Shown here piece by piece: positions 24,933 through 33,317 of a stretch of 64,000 nt of DNA. Every line of letters begins with the position of its first letter. Within the stretch, counting starts at the first letter, position 1. Location: assembly GCA_001298555.1 (NCBI GenBank), contig LJCW01000361.1, forward strand, positions 1 through 64,000. The letters are read 5' to 3'. Source of the stretch: Actinobacteria bacterium OV450. GTDB lineage: Bacteria; Actinomycetota; Actinomycetes; Streptomycetales; Streptomycetaceae. The notes under the pieces are model-generated. The model saw only the letters and a program-made list of their open reading frames with translations. It did no database searches and was not told where the DNA came from. A program made the translations under genes and the position numbers.

Positions 24933-25490
24933 TCACGACCGCGCCGGGACCTCACAGGCCTCCGAGAACCCCTGGCTGGTCAGCCCGAAGGCCCGGTTGG
25001 CCCGGGAACGCATGTTCTCCAGCGCGACCACCGCGGTCAGCTCGACGAACGCAGCCTCCCCGAGGCGCGCGATCAGCTCCGCGGCCAGCTCGTCCGTGAC
25101 CGCCGGCTCGGTCTCGGTCATGGCCTCGGCGTACTCCATGACCAGCAGTTCCAGTTCCGTGAAGCTCTCGCGCCGCTCCCGCCACCGCGGCACCTGCGCG
25201 ATCTTCGATGCCGGCAGCCCGCGCTCCACGCCCTCCCAGTGGCCGAAGTCCATGCACCACGAGCAGTTGATCCGGGCGGCGGCGGCCATCACCGCCAGGT
25301 GCTTGAGCCCCGCGTCGAGGGCGTTCCATCTCGCCGCCCGCTGTTCGAGGCGGACGTACGCGAACAGCACGCGCCCGTTGTGCCCGTACGCCTGGCCGGG
25401 GTCGAGCACCTTGCCGTACCGGCGGCGCGAGTACCAGGCGCCGATGCGCATGAGGGGGGTGCGGGGCGGGGTGAGCGAGATGCGCGACAT
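24933..25490 (-). CDS. Carboxymuconolactone decarboxylase/AhpD-like protein
   Basis: A 185-residue protein from ATG 25490, AGGAGG 8 bases upstream. The central CSWCMDFGHWEG motif near residue 97 is the C-x-x-C plus His of AhpD-like alkylhydroperoxidases, so a redox or peroxidase role is more likely than muconolactone decarboxylation. The segment around VMEYAEAMTETEPAVTDELAAELIARLG is the usual helical pair. Two exact TGTCACA -35-like elements lie upstream. It is followed on the same strand by the pyrF-like gene after 39 bases. Confidence 0.9.
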   Translation of the reverse strand: MSRISLTPPRTPLMRIGAWYSRRRYGKVLDPGQAYGHNGRVLFAYVRLEQRAARWNALDAGLKHLAVMAAAARINCSWCMDFGHWEGVERGLPASKIAQVPRWRERRESFTELELLVMEYAEAMTETEPAVTDELAAELIARLGEAAFVELTAVVALENMRSRANRAFGLTSQGFSEACEVPARS

Positions 25491-25553
25491 GGCGGTCGCC
25501 TCCTGGATCGGACGGTCGGTCTCGGTGGTCCTTCACCAGCCGAGACCGGACGG

Positions 25554-25591
25554 CCCGCCCGAATGTGACAGCCCCGCCCGAATGTGACAGC
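25554..25591 (-). promoter_or_regulatory. Perfect 19-base tandem duplication carrying TGTCACA elements
   Basis: The unit at 25554-25572 is repeated exactly at 25573-25591. On the minus strand each copy holds TGTCACATTCGGGCGGG, upstream of the AhpD-like gene and directly after the mtnP stop. TGTCACA is the -35 motif described for ECF41 sigma factors, which often control carboxymuconolactone decarboxylase genes. The expected CGTC -10 is not at the expected distance: CGTC occurs 11 bases on, and GGTC at 16. Confidence 0.5.
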
Positions 25592-25593
25592 CC

Positions 25594-26427
25594 TCAGGGG
25601 AGCTCGATGCCCAGGTCCCAGCCGTCGTGCGCGTGGGTGCACAGGCAGGCGCGGGATTCCGTCGGCGGGAGGGCCGCCACCGCGTCGAAGAGGACCTCGC
25701 GCAGGCGGCCCACGTTCTCGCCGAAGACCTTCAGGACCTCCGTGTGGGACACGCCCTCGCCGGTCTCCGCGCCCGCGTCCAGGTCGGTGACGAGGGCCAT
25801 CGACGTGTAGCAGAGCCCCAGCTCGCGGGCGAGGACCGCCTCCGGGTGGCCCGTCATGCCGACGACCGACCAGCCCATCGCGGCGTGCCACCTCGACTCC
25901 GCGCGGGTCGAGAAGCGCGGGCCCTCGACCACGACCATCGTGCCGCCGTCCACCGGCTCCCACGCGCGGCCCCGCGCCGCGGCCAGGGCCACCGAGCGGC
26001 CCACCGGGCAGTACGGGTCGGCGAACGTCGTGTGCACGACGTTGGGGACGCTGCCGTCGGGCAGGGGCTCCCCGTCGAAGTAGGTCTGCGCCCGGGACTT
26101 CGTACGGTCGACCAGCTGGTCGGGAACGAGCAGCGTGCCCGGACCGTACTCGGCGCGCAGCCCGCCGACCGCGCACGGGCCGAGCACCTGGCGCACGCCC
26201 ACGGAGCGCAGAGCCCACAGGTTGGCCCGGTAGTTGATCTTGTGGGGCGGGACCTTGTGGCTGCGGCCGTGGCGGGGGAGGAAGGCGACCTGGCGCCCGG
26301 CCAGTTCGCCGAGGAAGAGGGAGTCGCTCGGGGGCCCGTACGGGGTGTCCACGCGCAGCTCGGAGACGTCCTCCAGGAAGGAGTAGAAGCCCGAACCGCC
26401 GATGACACCGATCTCTGCGTTAGCCAT
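25594..26427 (-). CDS. mtnP: S-methyl-5'-thioadenosine phosphorylase
   Basis: A 277-residue purine nucleoside phosphorylase-family protein. IGVIGGSGFYSFLE near residue 6 is the phosphate-binding start; FLPRHGRSHKVPPHKINYRANLWAL is the classic MTAP block, and VVEGPRFSTRAESRWHAAMG with GMTGHPEAVLARELGLCYTSMAL matches the substrate-binding region. It cleaves methylthioadenosine to adenine and methylthioribose-1-phosphate in methionine salvage. It follows the fmdB-like gene on the same strand, separated by a hairpin terminator. Length is normal. Confidence 0.93.
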   Translation of the reverse strand: MANAEIGVIGGSGFYSFLEDVSELRVDTPYGPPSDSLFLGELAGRQVAFLPRHGRSHKVPPHKINYRANLWALRSVGVRQVLGPCAVGGLRAEYGPGTLLVPDQLVDRTKSRAQTYFDGEPLPDGSVPNVVHTTFADPYCPVGRSVALAAARGRAWEPVDGGTMVVVEGPRFSTRAESRWHAAMGWSVVGMTGHPEAVLARELGLCYTSMALVTDLDAGAETGEGVSHTEVLKVFGENVGRLREVLFDAVAALPPTESRACLCTHAHDGWDLGIELP

Positions 26428-26452
26428 GCCGTCACCCTAACCGGGCATGCGC

Positions 26453-26487
26453 AAGGCCCCGCCGCCCGGAAGGGGCGACGGGGCCTT
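26453..26487 (-). terminator. Hairpin between fmdB-like and mtnP genes
   Basis: AAGGCCCCG (26453-26461) pairs with CGGGGCCTT (26479-26487), and inner CGCCC/GGGCG-type pairing extends the stem past one mismatch. It follows the fmdB-like stop on the minus strand and is 26 bases upstream of the mtnP start. Confidence 0.7.
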
Positions 26488-26518
26488 ACGAGGAACGAAC
26501 GGGATCAGGGACCCGCGA

Positions 26519-26809
26519 TCACGCAGCCGAGGTGGAGCTGCTGCTCGACGACGAGGACGTCGACGAAGCGGCGGGGGCTGCCGGGGCGGCAGGCGTGGAC
26601 GGCTTCGAGGCAGGGGTGCTGCTCGACGAAGCGCCGCGGCTGTCGTTCCGGTAGAAACCGGATCCCTTGAAGACGATGCCGACCGCGGAGAACACCTTCT
26701 TCAGGCGTCCGTGGCAGTTCGGGCACTCGGTCAGTGCGTCATCGGTGAACTTCTGCACGGCCTCAAGGCCCTCGCCGCACTCGGTGCACTGGTACTGGTA
26801 GGTCGGCAC
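26519..26809 (-). CDS. FmdB-family zinc-ribbon protein
   Basis: A 96-residue protein from GTG 26809 with GGAGG 6 bases upstream. The N-terminus MPTYQYQCTECGEGLEAVQ and CPNCHGRLKKVFSAVGIVFKGSGFY give the two CxxC pairs of the FmdB zinc ribbon. The tail of about 35 residues is almost only Ser, Thr, Ala and Pro, probably disordered. FmdB was named as a regulator of formamidase in Methylophilus; its role in actinobacteria is not settled. Confidence 0.9.
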   Translation of the reverse strand: MPTYQYQCTECGEGLEAVQKFTDDALTECPNCHGRLKKVFSAVGIVFKGSGFYRNDSRGASSSSTPASKPSTPAAPAAPAASSTSSSSSSSSTSAA

Positions 26810-26876
26810 GAATTTCCTCCTGGCACTCTGACTCGATGAGTGCTAACGACGTTCCATGGTGACGTATTCCGGCCGA

Positions 26877-28223
26877 TCAGTCCACCGTCACCGGTACGCG
26901 GTGACCGACACCACGCTCGTTCGCCCGGGCGGCCGGTGCCGCCGGGGCCGACGCGTTGATGATCCGGCTCGGGGCCTTCGGGGCCAGCTTCGCCCGCAGC
27001 GCGAGCAGGGTGGCCAGGGCCAGCACGGTGCCGACCATGGGCACCAGGAAGCCGTACGTGGACCCGTGCGCGTCCGTCAGGCGGCCGGCCACGGTCACGG
27101 CGGTGGCCTGACCGAAGGCGACCGCGCCGGTCAGCCAGGTGAAGGCCTCGGTCCGGGCGCTGGCCGGGATCAGGGACTCGACCATCGTGTAGCCGGTGAT
27201 CAGGGCCGGGGCGATGCACAGGCCGACGACCAGGCCGAGCGCGCCCAGCAGGATCATCGAGTGCGCGGTCCACAGGACCGAGGCGGCCACGGTGAGGCCC
27301 GCGTAGCCGAGCAGCAGCCGCCGGCGCGGGCCGATCTTCCAGGTGATGGCGCCGCAGGCGATGCCCGCGGTCATGTTGCCGGCCGCGAAGATGCCGTACA
27401 GGAGGCCGTTGGCGCCCGGGTTGCCGATCTCGTTGGAGAAGGCGGCCAGCGACACCTGCATGCCGCCGAAGACGGCGCCGATGCCGAGGAAGGCCACGAT
27501 CAGGACGCGCAGGCCGGCGAAGGACAGTGCGGAGGCGTGCTTCTCGGCGCCGGCGACGACGGCGTGCGCCTTGGGCTGGGTGGCGCGCCGGGCGGCGAAG
27601 ACCAGGCCGCCGGCCAGCGTCAGCGCGGCCTCGGTGACCAGACCGGCGGCCGGGTGGACGCCGGTGCACAGGGCGGTCGCCAGCACCGGGCCGACGACGA
27701 AGGTGAACTCGTCGGTGACGGACTCGAACGCGGCGGCCGTCGGCAGCAGCGGGGAGCCTCCCCCGGAGCCTTCGGCCTGGGAGGTGCCCCCGCCGAGCCG
27801 GGCGGCCCAGCGGGCCCGGACCATCGGACCGACCTGCGGGACGGACGCTCCGGCGGGGACCGCGGCCAGCCCCAGCGCCCAGACGGGGGCGCCGAGCAGG
27901 GCGAACGCCGCGAGGGCGCTGACGGCGGCGGCGTGCGCGAGGACGACGGGGACCAGGACGGCGCTCTGGCCGTGGCGGTCGGTGAGCTTGCCCATCACCG
28001 GGGCGGACAGCGCCATCGAGATGCCGGTGACGGCGGCGACGATGCCGGCGCTGCCGTAGGAGCCGGTGGTGTGCCGGACGAGCAGCAGGATGCTGATGGT
28101 CAGCATGCCGAAGGGGAGCCGGGCGGCGAATCCCGGGAGAACGAAGCCGAGGGCGCCGGGTGTGCGCAGGAGCTGCCCGTAACCGGGGCGGGCGGACGTG
28201 TCGGTCGTGACCGCGGATGTCAC
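26877..28223 (-). CDS. MFS transporter
   Basis: A 448-residue carrier with about twelve membrane segments. GTG 28223 (VTSAVTTDTSARPGYGQLL) is chosen, with GGAAAGG upstream; the frame stays open for 150 more bases but without a good start. MGKLTDRHGQSAVLV near residue 70 is the MFS loop 2-3 motif (G-x-x-x-D-R-x-G), and CGAITWKIGPRRRLL is its second-half echo. At about residues 142-155 there is an extra GGGTSQAEGSGGG segment encoded by a repeated DNA element that also occurs in the CbiM-like gene. The substrate is unknown; it looks like a drug or metabolite exporter. Confidence 0.88.
   Translation of the reverse strand: MTSAVTTDTSARPGYGQLLRTPGALGFVLPGFAARLPFGMLTISILLLVRHTTGSYGSAGIVAAVTGISMALSAPVMGKLTDRHGQSAVLVPVVLAHAAAVSALAAFALLGAPVWALGLAAVPAGASVPQVGPMVRARWAARLGGGTSQAEGSGGGSPLLPTAAAFESVTDEFTFVVGPVLATALCTGVHPAAGLVTEAALTLAGGLVFAARRATQPKAHAVVAGAEKHASALSFAGLRVLIVAFLGIGAVFGGMQVSLAAFSNEIGNPGANGLLYGIFAAGNMTAGIACGAITWKIGPRRRLLLGYAGLTVAASVLWTAHSMILLGALGLVVGLCIAPALITGYTMVESLIPASARTEAFTWLTGAVAFGQATAVTVAGRLTDAHGSTYGFLVPMVGTVLALATLLALRAKLAPKAPSRIINASAPAAPAARANERGVGHRVPVTVD
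27758..27791 (-). repeat. 34-base intragenic repeat element, copy 1
   Basis: On the coding strand this matches the copy at 60609-60642 in 32 of 34 bases, including the identical core ACCTCCCAGGCCGAAGGCTC. It can fold as a hairpin (CCCAGGCC-GAA-GGCTCYGGG). It encodes GGTSQAEGSGG in the MFS carrier. Confidence 0.8.
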
Positions 28224-28700
28224 GGCCTGGCCTTTCCGCTGCCTGGTAGAGCGTCCCCGTCTGCGGACGGTGTGCCGCCTCGTGAGCGACCGCACCCGTA
28301 CATGTGGGAGCCCCGAGAGCTGTCCTCTTGCGCAGAACCGAGTGATACCTGGGCGCCCACTGCGGGAGGGTGCCACGGCCGCTTTGCGGTCGCGCCAGCT
28401 CTGCGTCAGGCAGAGTTGGTTCGATGTGGTGTGCCTTTATCGTACAGGCAGACCGCTTACGTGTCCTGTGATTCCGGCGACAGGGTGTGCCTTCACCTGC
28501 GATTAACTGGAAGTTCGCATTCCGCGGGGCGTGAAAGCGGGGTGAAACGGCCCGCACACCGCGAAAACGCAGATTTAGAACGACGCTCTAACGCTCTGTT
28601 GAAGTGCGCACCGGCCCGCTCGACCCGGCCCCGACCCCGTCCCGGCCCCTGTCGGGCCCCCGGCCCGGCGCCCGCGACGGCTCCGGCTCACCGCTCCGGC
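28224..28700. other. 477-base intergenic region upstream of the MFS gene
   Basis: No convincing gene on either strand. Base composition is less GC-rich than the flanks between 28420 and 28600. It holds a small inverted repeat (CTCTGCgtcagGCAGAG, 28398-28414) and a TetR-type palindrome at 28575-28591. It probably carries the MFS promoter and a leader. The last 100 bases, next to the antiporter stop, are GC-rich without clear features. Confidence 0.6.
28575..28591. promoter_or_regulatory. TetR-type operator palindrome
   Basis: TTAGAACGACGCTCTAA is a 17-base palindrome around a central A with one mismatched pair of eight. This TTAGAnCGnCGnTCTAA pattern is typical of TetR-family operators in actinobacteria. 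No TetR gene is adjacent; the MFS start is about 350 bases away. Confidence 0.55.
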
Positions 28701-30263
28701 TCACCCTCCGTTCGAGCCCGTCCCGAGCCATCCCGCCAGCTTGCCGCCGCGCGCCACCGCCCGCAGCCGGGCCTCCGCCGCGTCCCGTACCGGATCCGTG
28801 GCCACCACCAGCAGCTCGTCCCCGCGCCGCAGCACCGTCGACGGCAGCGGTACGAAGCTCTTCGCGTCCCGGACCACCAGCGTCACCGAAGCCCCCGGCG
28901 GCAGCCGCAGCTCGCTCACCTCGACGCCGTGCATCCGCGAGGCGGCCGGGATGGCGAACGACAGCAGGTGCCCGCGCAGCTTCTCCAGCGGCGCCGACTC
29001 GATCCCGAGGTCGGCGGCGCCCGCGTCGGAGTCGCCGAGCTGCAGCTTGCGCGCGAGCCAGGGCAGGGTCGGCCCCTGGACCAGGGTGTAGACGACGACC
29101 AGCACGAAGACGATGTTGAAGACGCGGTCGCTGCCCTCGATCCCGGTCACCATGGGGATGGTCGCCAGGATGATGGGTACGGCGCCGCGCAGGCCCGCCC
29201 ACGACATCAGGGCCTGCTCCTGCCACGGGATCCGGAACGGCAGCAGGCTGATGAAGACCTCCAGGGGCCGCGCCACCATCGTCAGCACCAGCCCGATGAC
29301 CACCGCGGGCCAGAAGTCGTTCACGAGCTCGTGCGGGGTCACCAGCAGCCCCAGCAGCACGAACATGCCGATCTGGGCGATCCAGCCGAGCCCGTCCGCG
29401 AAGCCCCGGGTCGCCGGCCAGTGCGGGAGCTTGGCGTTCCCGAGGACCATGGCGGCCAGGTAGACGGCGAGGAAGCCGGAGCCGTGCGCCATCGCGCCGG
29501 CCGCGTACGCCGTCACGGCGATGGCCATCACGGCGATCGGGTAGAGGCCGGAGGCGGGCAGGGCCACGTGCCGCAGCCCGTACGCCCCCAGGAAGCCCAC
29601 CGACAGGCCGATCGCGACGCCGATCGCGAGCTCCAGGGCGATCTTGGCGACGAGGACGTACCCCGGGTCCACGGGGCCCACGGTCGCGAAGGCGACGACC
29701 AGGATGACGACGGGGGCGTCGTTGAAGCCGGATTCCGCCTCCAGCACGCCCGTTATCCGGGCGGGCAGCGGCACCTTGCGCAGGACCGAGAAGACGGCCG
29801 CGGCATCGGTCGAGGAGACGACCGCGCCGATCAGCAGCGCCTGCCGCCAGTCCAGCCCGACCAGGTAGTGCGCTCCGGCGGCCGTGACCCCGACGCTGAT
29901 CGCGACGCCGACCAGCGACAGCACGATCGCGGCCGGCAGGGCCGGCCTGATCTGTTTCCACTTGGTGCCCAGACCGCCCTCGGCGAGGATCACGACGAGC
30001 GCGGCGTACCCGATGACCTGGGTCAGCTCGGCGTTGTCGAAGACGACGTTGCCGATGCCGTCCTGTCCTATGGCGATGCCTATGCCGAGGTAGATGAGCA
30101 GGCTGGGGAGGCCGCTGCGTGAAGAGATGCGTACCGCCGCGACGGCGACGAGCAGCACGAGCGAGCAGACCAGCAGGAGCTCATTGAGCGTGTGGACGGT
30201 CAGCGGGCGGCCCTTTCCTCGAGTCGCCAGGCGGAACGTTCCTCCGGGCGACAAGTCCGGCAA
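28701..30263 (-). CDS. CPA1-type potassium/proton antiporter with C-terminal RCK_C (TrkA-C) domain
   Basis: A 500-520 residue protein. About twelve membrane segments contain AVVSSTDAAAVFSVLRKV and ESGFNDAPVVILVV, the ion-binding Asp pair region of NhaP/CvrA-type CPA1 antiporters. A cytosolic RCK_C domain occupies about residues 430-505 (VEVSELRLPPGASVTLVVRDAKSFVPLPSTVLRRGDELLVVA), suggesting ligand gating as in K+/H+ antiporters. The listed start is TTG 30263. A CTG at 30203 (LTVHTLNELLLV) with AGGAAAGG upstream may be the real one, since the family usually begins there. It is divergent from the acylase gene. Confidence 0.88.
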   Translation of the reverse strand: MPDLSPGGTFRLATRGKGRPLTVHTLNELLLVCSLVLLVAVAAVRISSRSGLPSLLIYLGIGIAIGQDGIGNVVFDNAELTQVIGYAALVVILAEGGLGTKWKQIRPALPAAIVLSLVGVAISVGVTAAGAHYLVGLDWRQALLIGAVVSSTDAAAVFSVLRKVPLPARITGVLEAESGFNDAPVVILVVAFATVGPVDPGYVLVAKIALELAIGVAIGLSVGFLGAYGLRHVALPASGLYPIAVMAIAVTAYAAGAMAHGSGFLAVYLAAMVLGNAKLPHWPATRGFADGLGWIAQIGMFVLLGLLVTPHELVNDFWPAVVIGLVLTMVARPLEVFISLLPFRIPWQEQALMSWAGLRGAVPIILATIPMVTGIEGSDRVFNIVFVLVVVYTLVQGPTLPWLARKLQLGDSDAGAADLGIESAPLEKLRGHLLSFAIPAASRMHGVEVSELRLPPGASVTLVVRDAKSFVPLPSTVLRRGDELLVVATDPVRDAAEARLRAVARGGKLAGWLGTGSNGG

Positions 30264-30447
30264 GATCGACAGGTACTTCGTTACCTTACCTAATATTTGA
30301 CGCGCCCTTTACGCGATAACCACATTGTGAAACGCCTGTTCGGCCCTGTCCTCGTCACCTCGACCCCTGGCGGATCAACGGACCCGGTCCTGCGCCTATG
30401 GTTGCTCCCAGCACTCCCAGGACCACCCTGCCCCTCTAAGGACAGCG
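30264..30447. promoter_or_regulatory. Divergent promoter region, antiporter and acylase
   Basis: These 184 bases include an AT-rich stretch (30279-30330) next to the antiporter and a -10-like TATGGT at about 30397 ahead of the acylase, giving a leader of about 45 bases. CCTTACCTAA at 30284-30293 resembles half of an actinobacterial iron box (TTAGGTTAGG) on the minus strand, without a good second half. Confidence 0.45.
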
Positions 30448-33300
30448 ATGCCCGCCAACGAAACCGCCCCTTCCGTCAAGAAGAAGGGACGACGCGCCCG
30501 TCTGATCGTGCTCGTGCTGGTCCTGGCGCTCCTCGTGGGCTTCGGGTACGGGACGTACTGGAGCATGGACAACATCCGTGCCTCCTTCCCGCAGGCCACC
30601 GGCACCCTCAAGGTCCCCGGCCTGACCGGGACCGTCGAGGTCAAGCGCGACTCCCACGGCATTCCGCAGCTCTACGCCGACAACGACGACGACCTCTTCC
30701 GCGCCCAGGGCTTCGTCCACGCCCAGGACCGCTTCTGGGAGATGGACGTCCGCCGCCACATGACCTCGGGCCGCCTCTCCGAGATGTTCGGGGCCGGCCA
30801 GGTCGAGACCGACGCCTTCCTGCGCACGCTCGGCTGGCGCCAGGTCGCGCAGGCGGAGTACGACACGAAGCTCTCGCCCGAGACGAAGAAGTACCTCCAG
30901 GCCTACGCCGACGGGGTCAACGCGTACCTGAAGGGGAAGTCCGGCAAGGACCTCTCCGTCGAGCACGCCGCCCTCAAGCTCAGCGACGACTACCAGCCCG
31001 AGCAGTGGACGCCGGTGGACTCGGTGGCCTGGCTCAAGGCGATGGCCTGGGACCTGCGCGGCAACATGCAGGACGAGATCGACCGCGCGCTGATGTCCAA
31101 CAAGCTCACGCCGCAGCAGATCGACGAGCTCTACCCGCCGTACCCCTTCGACCGGAACAAGCCGATCGTCGACGCGGGCAAGATCGAAGGCGGGAAGTAC
31201 ACCCCCGGCACCGCGGCCGCCGGCTCCCCGGGAGCGGGAACCGGCAAGGGGTCCGGCGGTACCGGCACCGGCTCGCAGGCCTCCACCGCGTCCACCACCC
31301 CGGCCGACCCCGCACCCTCCAGCGGTCTCGCGGACGACACCACCGCCCAGGGCGCGACCGTGGGCCTGCGCACCTCGCTGACCTCCCTCGCCAAGACCCT
31401 GGACCAGGTCCCCGCGATCCTCGGCCCCAACGGCAGCGGCATCGGCTCGAACTCCTGGGTCGTCTCGGGCCAGTACACGACGACCGGCAAGCCGCTGCTC
31501 GCGAACGACCCGCACCTGTCGCCGCAGATGCCCTCGGTCTGGTACCAGATGGGCCTGCACTGCCGCGCGGTCTCCAGCCAGTGCAAGTACGACGTCGCCG
31601 GCTACACCTTCTCCGGCATGCCCGGCGTGGTCATCGGCCACAACGCCGACATCGCATGGGGCATGACCAACCTCGGCGCCGACGTCACCGACCTCTACCT
31701 GGAGCAGGTCAAGCCCGAGGGCTACGTCTACGACAACAAGGTGGTCCCCTTCACGACCCGTGAAGAGGTCATCAAGATCGCGGGCGGCAAGAGCAAGAAG
31801 ATCACCGTCCGCACCACCAACAACGGCCCGCTGATCTCCGACCGCAGCGAGGAGCTCGGCACGGTCGGCAGCCGTGCCCCCGTCTCGAGCTCGGCCCCCG
31901 ACCGCGGCAACGGCTACGCCGTCGCCCTGCGCTGGACCGCCCTGGACCCGGGCAAGTCGATGGACGCGGTCTTCAGCCTCGACCGGGCCAAGGACTTCGC
32001 GGGCTTCCGCGCCGCGGCCCGCGACTTCGAGGTGCCGTCGCAGAACCTGATCTACGCGGACAACAAGGGCCCCACGGGCAACATCGGCTACCAGGCCCCG
32101 GGCCGCATCCCGGTCCGCGGCGCCGGCGACGGCCGCATGCCGGCCCCCGGCTGGGACTCCAAGTACGCCTGGAAGGGCGGCAGGGACGGCAACGCCGGCT
32201 ACGTCCCGCAGGACGAGATGCCGTACGACTACAACCCGTCGCGCGGCTACATCGTCACCGCGAACCAGGCCGTCGTGGAGAGCGGGACCGGTGCGGGCAA
32301 GTACCCGTACGTGCTGACCACCGACTGGGGCTACGGCGCCCGCAGCCAGCGGATCAACGACCTCATCGACGCGAAGATCAAGGACAGCGGCAAGATCTCC
32401 ACGGACGACATGCGCGGCATGCAGATGGACAACAGCAGCGAGATCGCCGCGCTGCTGACCCCGATGCTGTCCAAGATCGAGGTCTCGGACCCGGACGTGC
32501 GCTCCGCGCAGAAGCTGCTGGAGGGCTGGAACTACACGCAGGAGCCCGACTCGGCGGCGGCCGCGTACTTCAACGCGGTCTGGCGCAACGTCCTCAAGCT
32601 GGCCTTCGGCGACAAGATGCCGAAGGAGCTGCGGATCGAGGGCAGCTGCATGAACGTCCGGGAGACGAGCAGCGGTCCGGTCGACGACCTGGCCAAGACG
32701 GTCCGCGAGTGCGGTACGCGCGGCCCCGACTCGGCGCAGCCGGACGGCGGAGACCGCTGGTTCGAGGTGGTCCGCCGCCTGGTCAAGGACGAGAAGTCGG
32801 CCTGGTGGCAGACGCCGGCCGCCCGCAACCAGCCGGCGACCGCCACCCGTGACCAGCTGTTCGCGCGGGCCATGAAGGACGCCCGCTGGGAGCTGACCGC
32901 CAAGCTCGGCAAGGACCAGTCCACCTGGAGCTGGGGCCGCCTGCACCAGCTGACGCTGAAGAACCAGACCATCGGCACCGAGGGACCCGGCTTCCTGCAG
33001 TTCCTCCTCAACCGCGGCCCGTGGAACCTGGGCGGCGGCGAGGCCACCGTGAACGCGACCGGCTGGAACGCCTCCAGCGGGTACGGGGTCACCTGGGTCC
33101 CGTCGATGCGGATGATCGTGAACCTCAGCGACCCGGACAAGTCCCGCTGGATCAATCTGACCGGGGCCTCGGGCCACGCCTACCACGACAACTACTACGA
33201 CCAGACGGACCTGTGGGCCAAGGGCGAGCTGCTGGACTGGCCGTTCGGCAAGGAGGCCGTGGACAAGGCGACGGTGGAGACGCTGACGCTCAAGCCGTGA
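30448..33300 (+). CDS. Penicillin acylase-family N-terminal-nucleophile amidohydrolase
   Basis: A 950-residue protein from ATG 30448, AAGGA 6 bases upstream. A basic N-terminus and one hydrophobic helix (residues 15-38) form a signal or anchor. The alpha-chain region (VEVKRDSHGIPQLYADNDDDLFRAQGFVHAQDRFWEMD, read in pieces) is typical. GIGSNSWVVSG puts the nucleophile Ser at about residue 334, where autocleavage would yield the beta chain; HNADIAWGMTNLGADVTDLY follows. A Gly/Ser/Thr-rich spacer of about 60 residues precedes the cleavage site. Family members cleave beta-lactams, acyl-homoserine lactones or echinocandins. The substrate here is unknown. Confidence 0.9.
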   Translation: MPANETAPSVKKKGRRARLIVLVLVLALLVGFGYGTYWSMDNIRASFPQATGTLKVPGLTGTVEVKRDSHGIPQLYADNDDDLFRAQGFVHAQDRFWEMDVRRHMTSGRLSEMFGAGQVETDAFLRTLGWRQVAQAEYDTKLSPETKKYLQAYADGVNAYLKGKSGKDLSVEHAALKLSDDYQPEQWTPVDSVAWLKAMAWDLRGNMQDEIDRALMSNKLTPQQIDELYPPYPFDRNKPIVDAGKIEGGKYTPGTAAAGSPGAGTGKGSGGTGTGSQASTASTTPADPAPSSGLADDTTAQGATVGLRTSLTSLAKTLDQVPAILGPNGSGIGSNSWVVSGQYTTTGKPLLANDPHLSPQMPSVWYQMGLHCRAVSSQCKYDVAGYTFSGMPGVVIGHNADIAWGMTNLGADVTDLYLEQVKPEGYVYDNKVVPFTTREEVIKIAGGKSKKITVRTTNNGPLISDRSEELGTVGSRAPVSSSAPDRGNGYAVALRWTALDPGKSMDAVFSLDRAKDFAGFRAAARDFEVPSQNLIYADNKGPTGNIGYQAPGRIPVRGAGDGRMPAPGWDSKYAWKGGRDGNAGYVPQDEMPYDYNPSRGYIVTANQAVVESGTGAGKYPYVLTTDWGYGARSQRINDLIDAKIKDSGKISTDDMRGMQMDNSSEIAALLTPMLSKIEVSDPDVRSAQKLLEGWNYTQEPDSAAAAYFNAVWRNVLKLAFGDKMPKELRIEGSCMNVRETSSGPVDDLAKTVRECGTRGPDSAQPDGGDRWFEVVRRLVKDEKSAWWQTPAARNQPATATRDQLFARAMKDARWELTAKLGKDQSTWSWGRLHQLTLKNQTIGTEGPGFLQFLLNRGPWNLGGGEATVNATGWNASSGYGVTWVPSMRMIVNLSDPDKSRWINLTGASGHAYHDNYYDQTDLWAKGELLDWPFGKEAVDKATVETLTLKP

Positions 33301-33317
33301 CCCTCACGCCGTGACGC

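Noticed and set aside
24933..25490. Literal carboxymuconolactone decarboxylase in aromatic breakdown
   Set aside because: The CxxC-plus-His motif and the absence of neighbouring beta-ketoadipate genes fit an AhpD-like redox protein better.
28198..28506. Plus-strand frame of 102 codons in the MFS upstream region
   Set aside because: Starts inside the MFS coding region, has no ribosome site or recognisable composition, and crosses the less GC-rich promoter region.
26856..30122. Very long plus-strand frame opposite the MFS and antiporter genes
   Set aside because: High GC gives long antisense frames; its translation is Arg/Gly/Asp/Gln-rich with no domain, while the opposite strand has two clear transporters.
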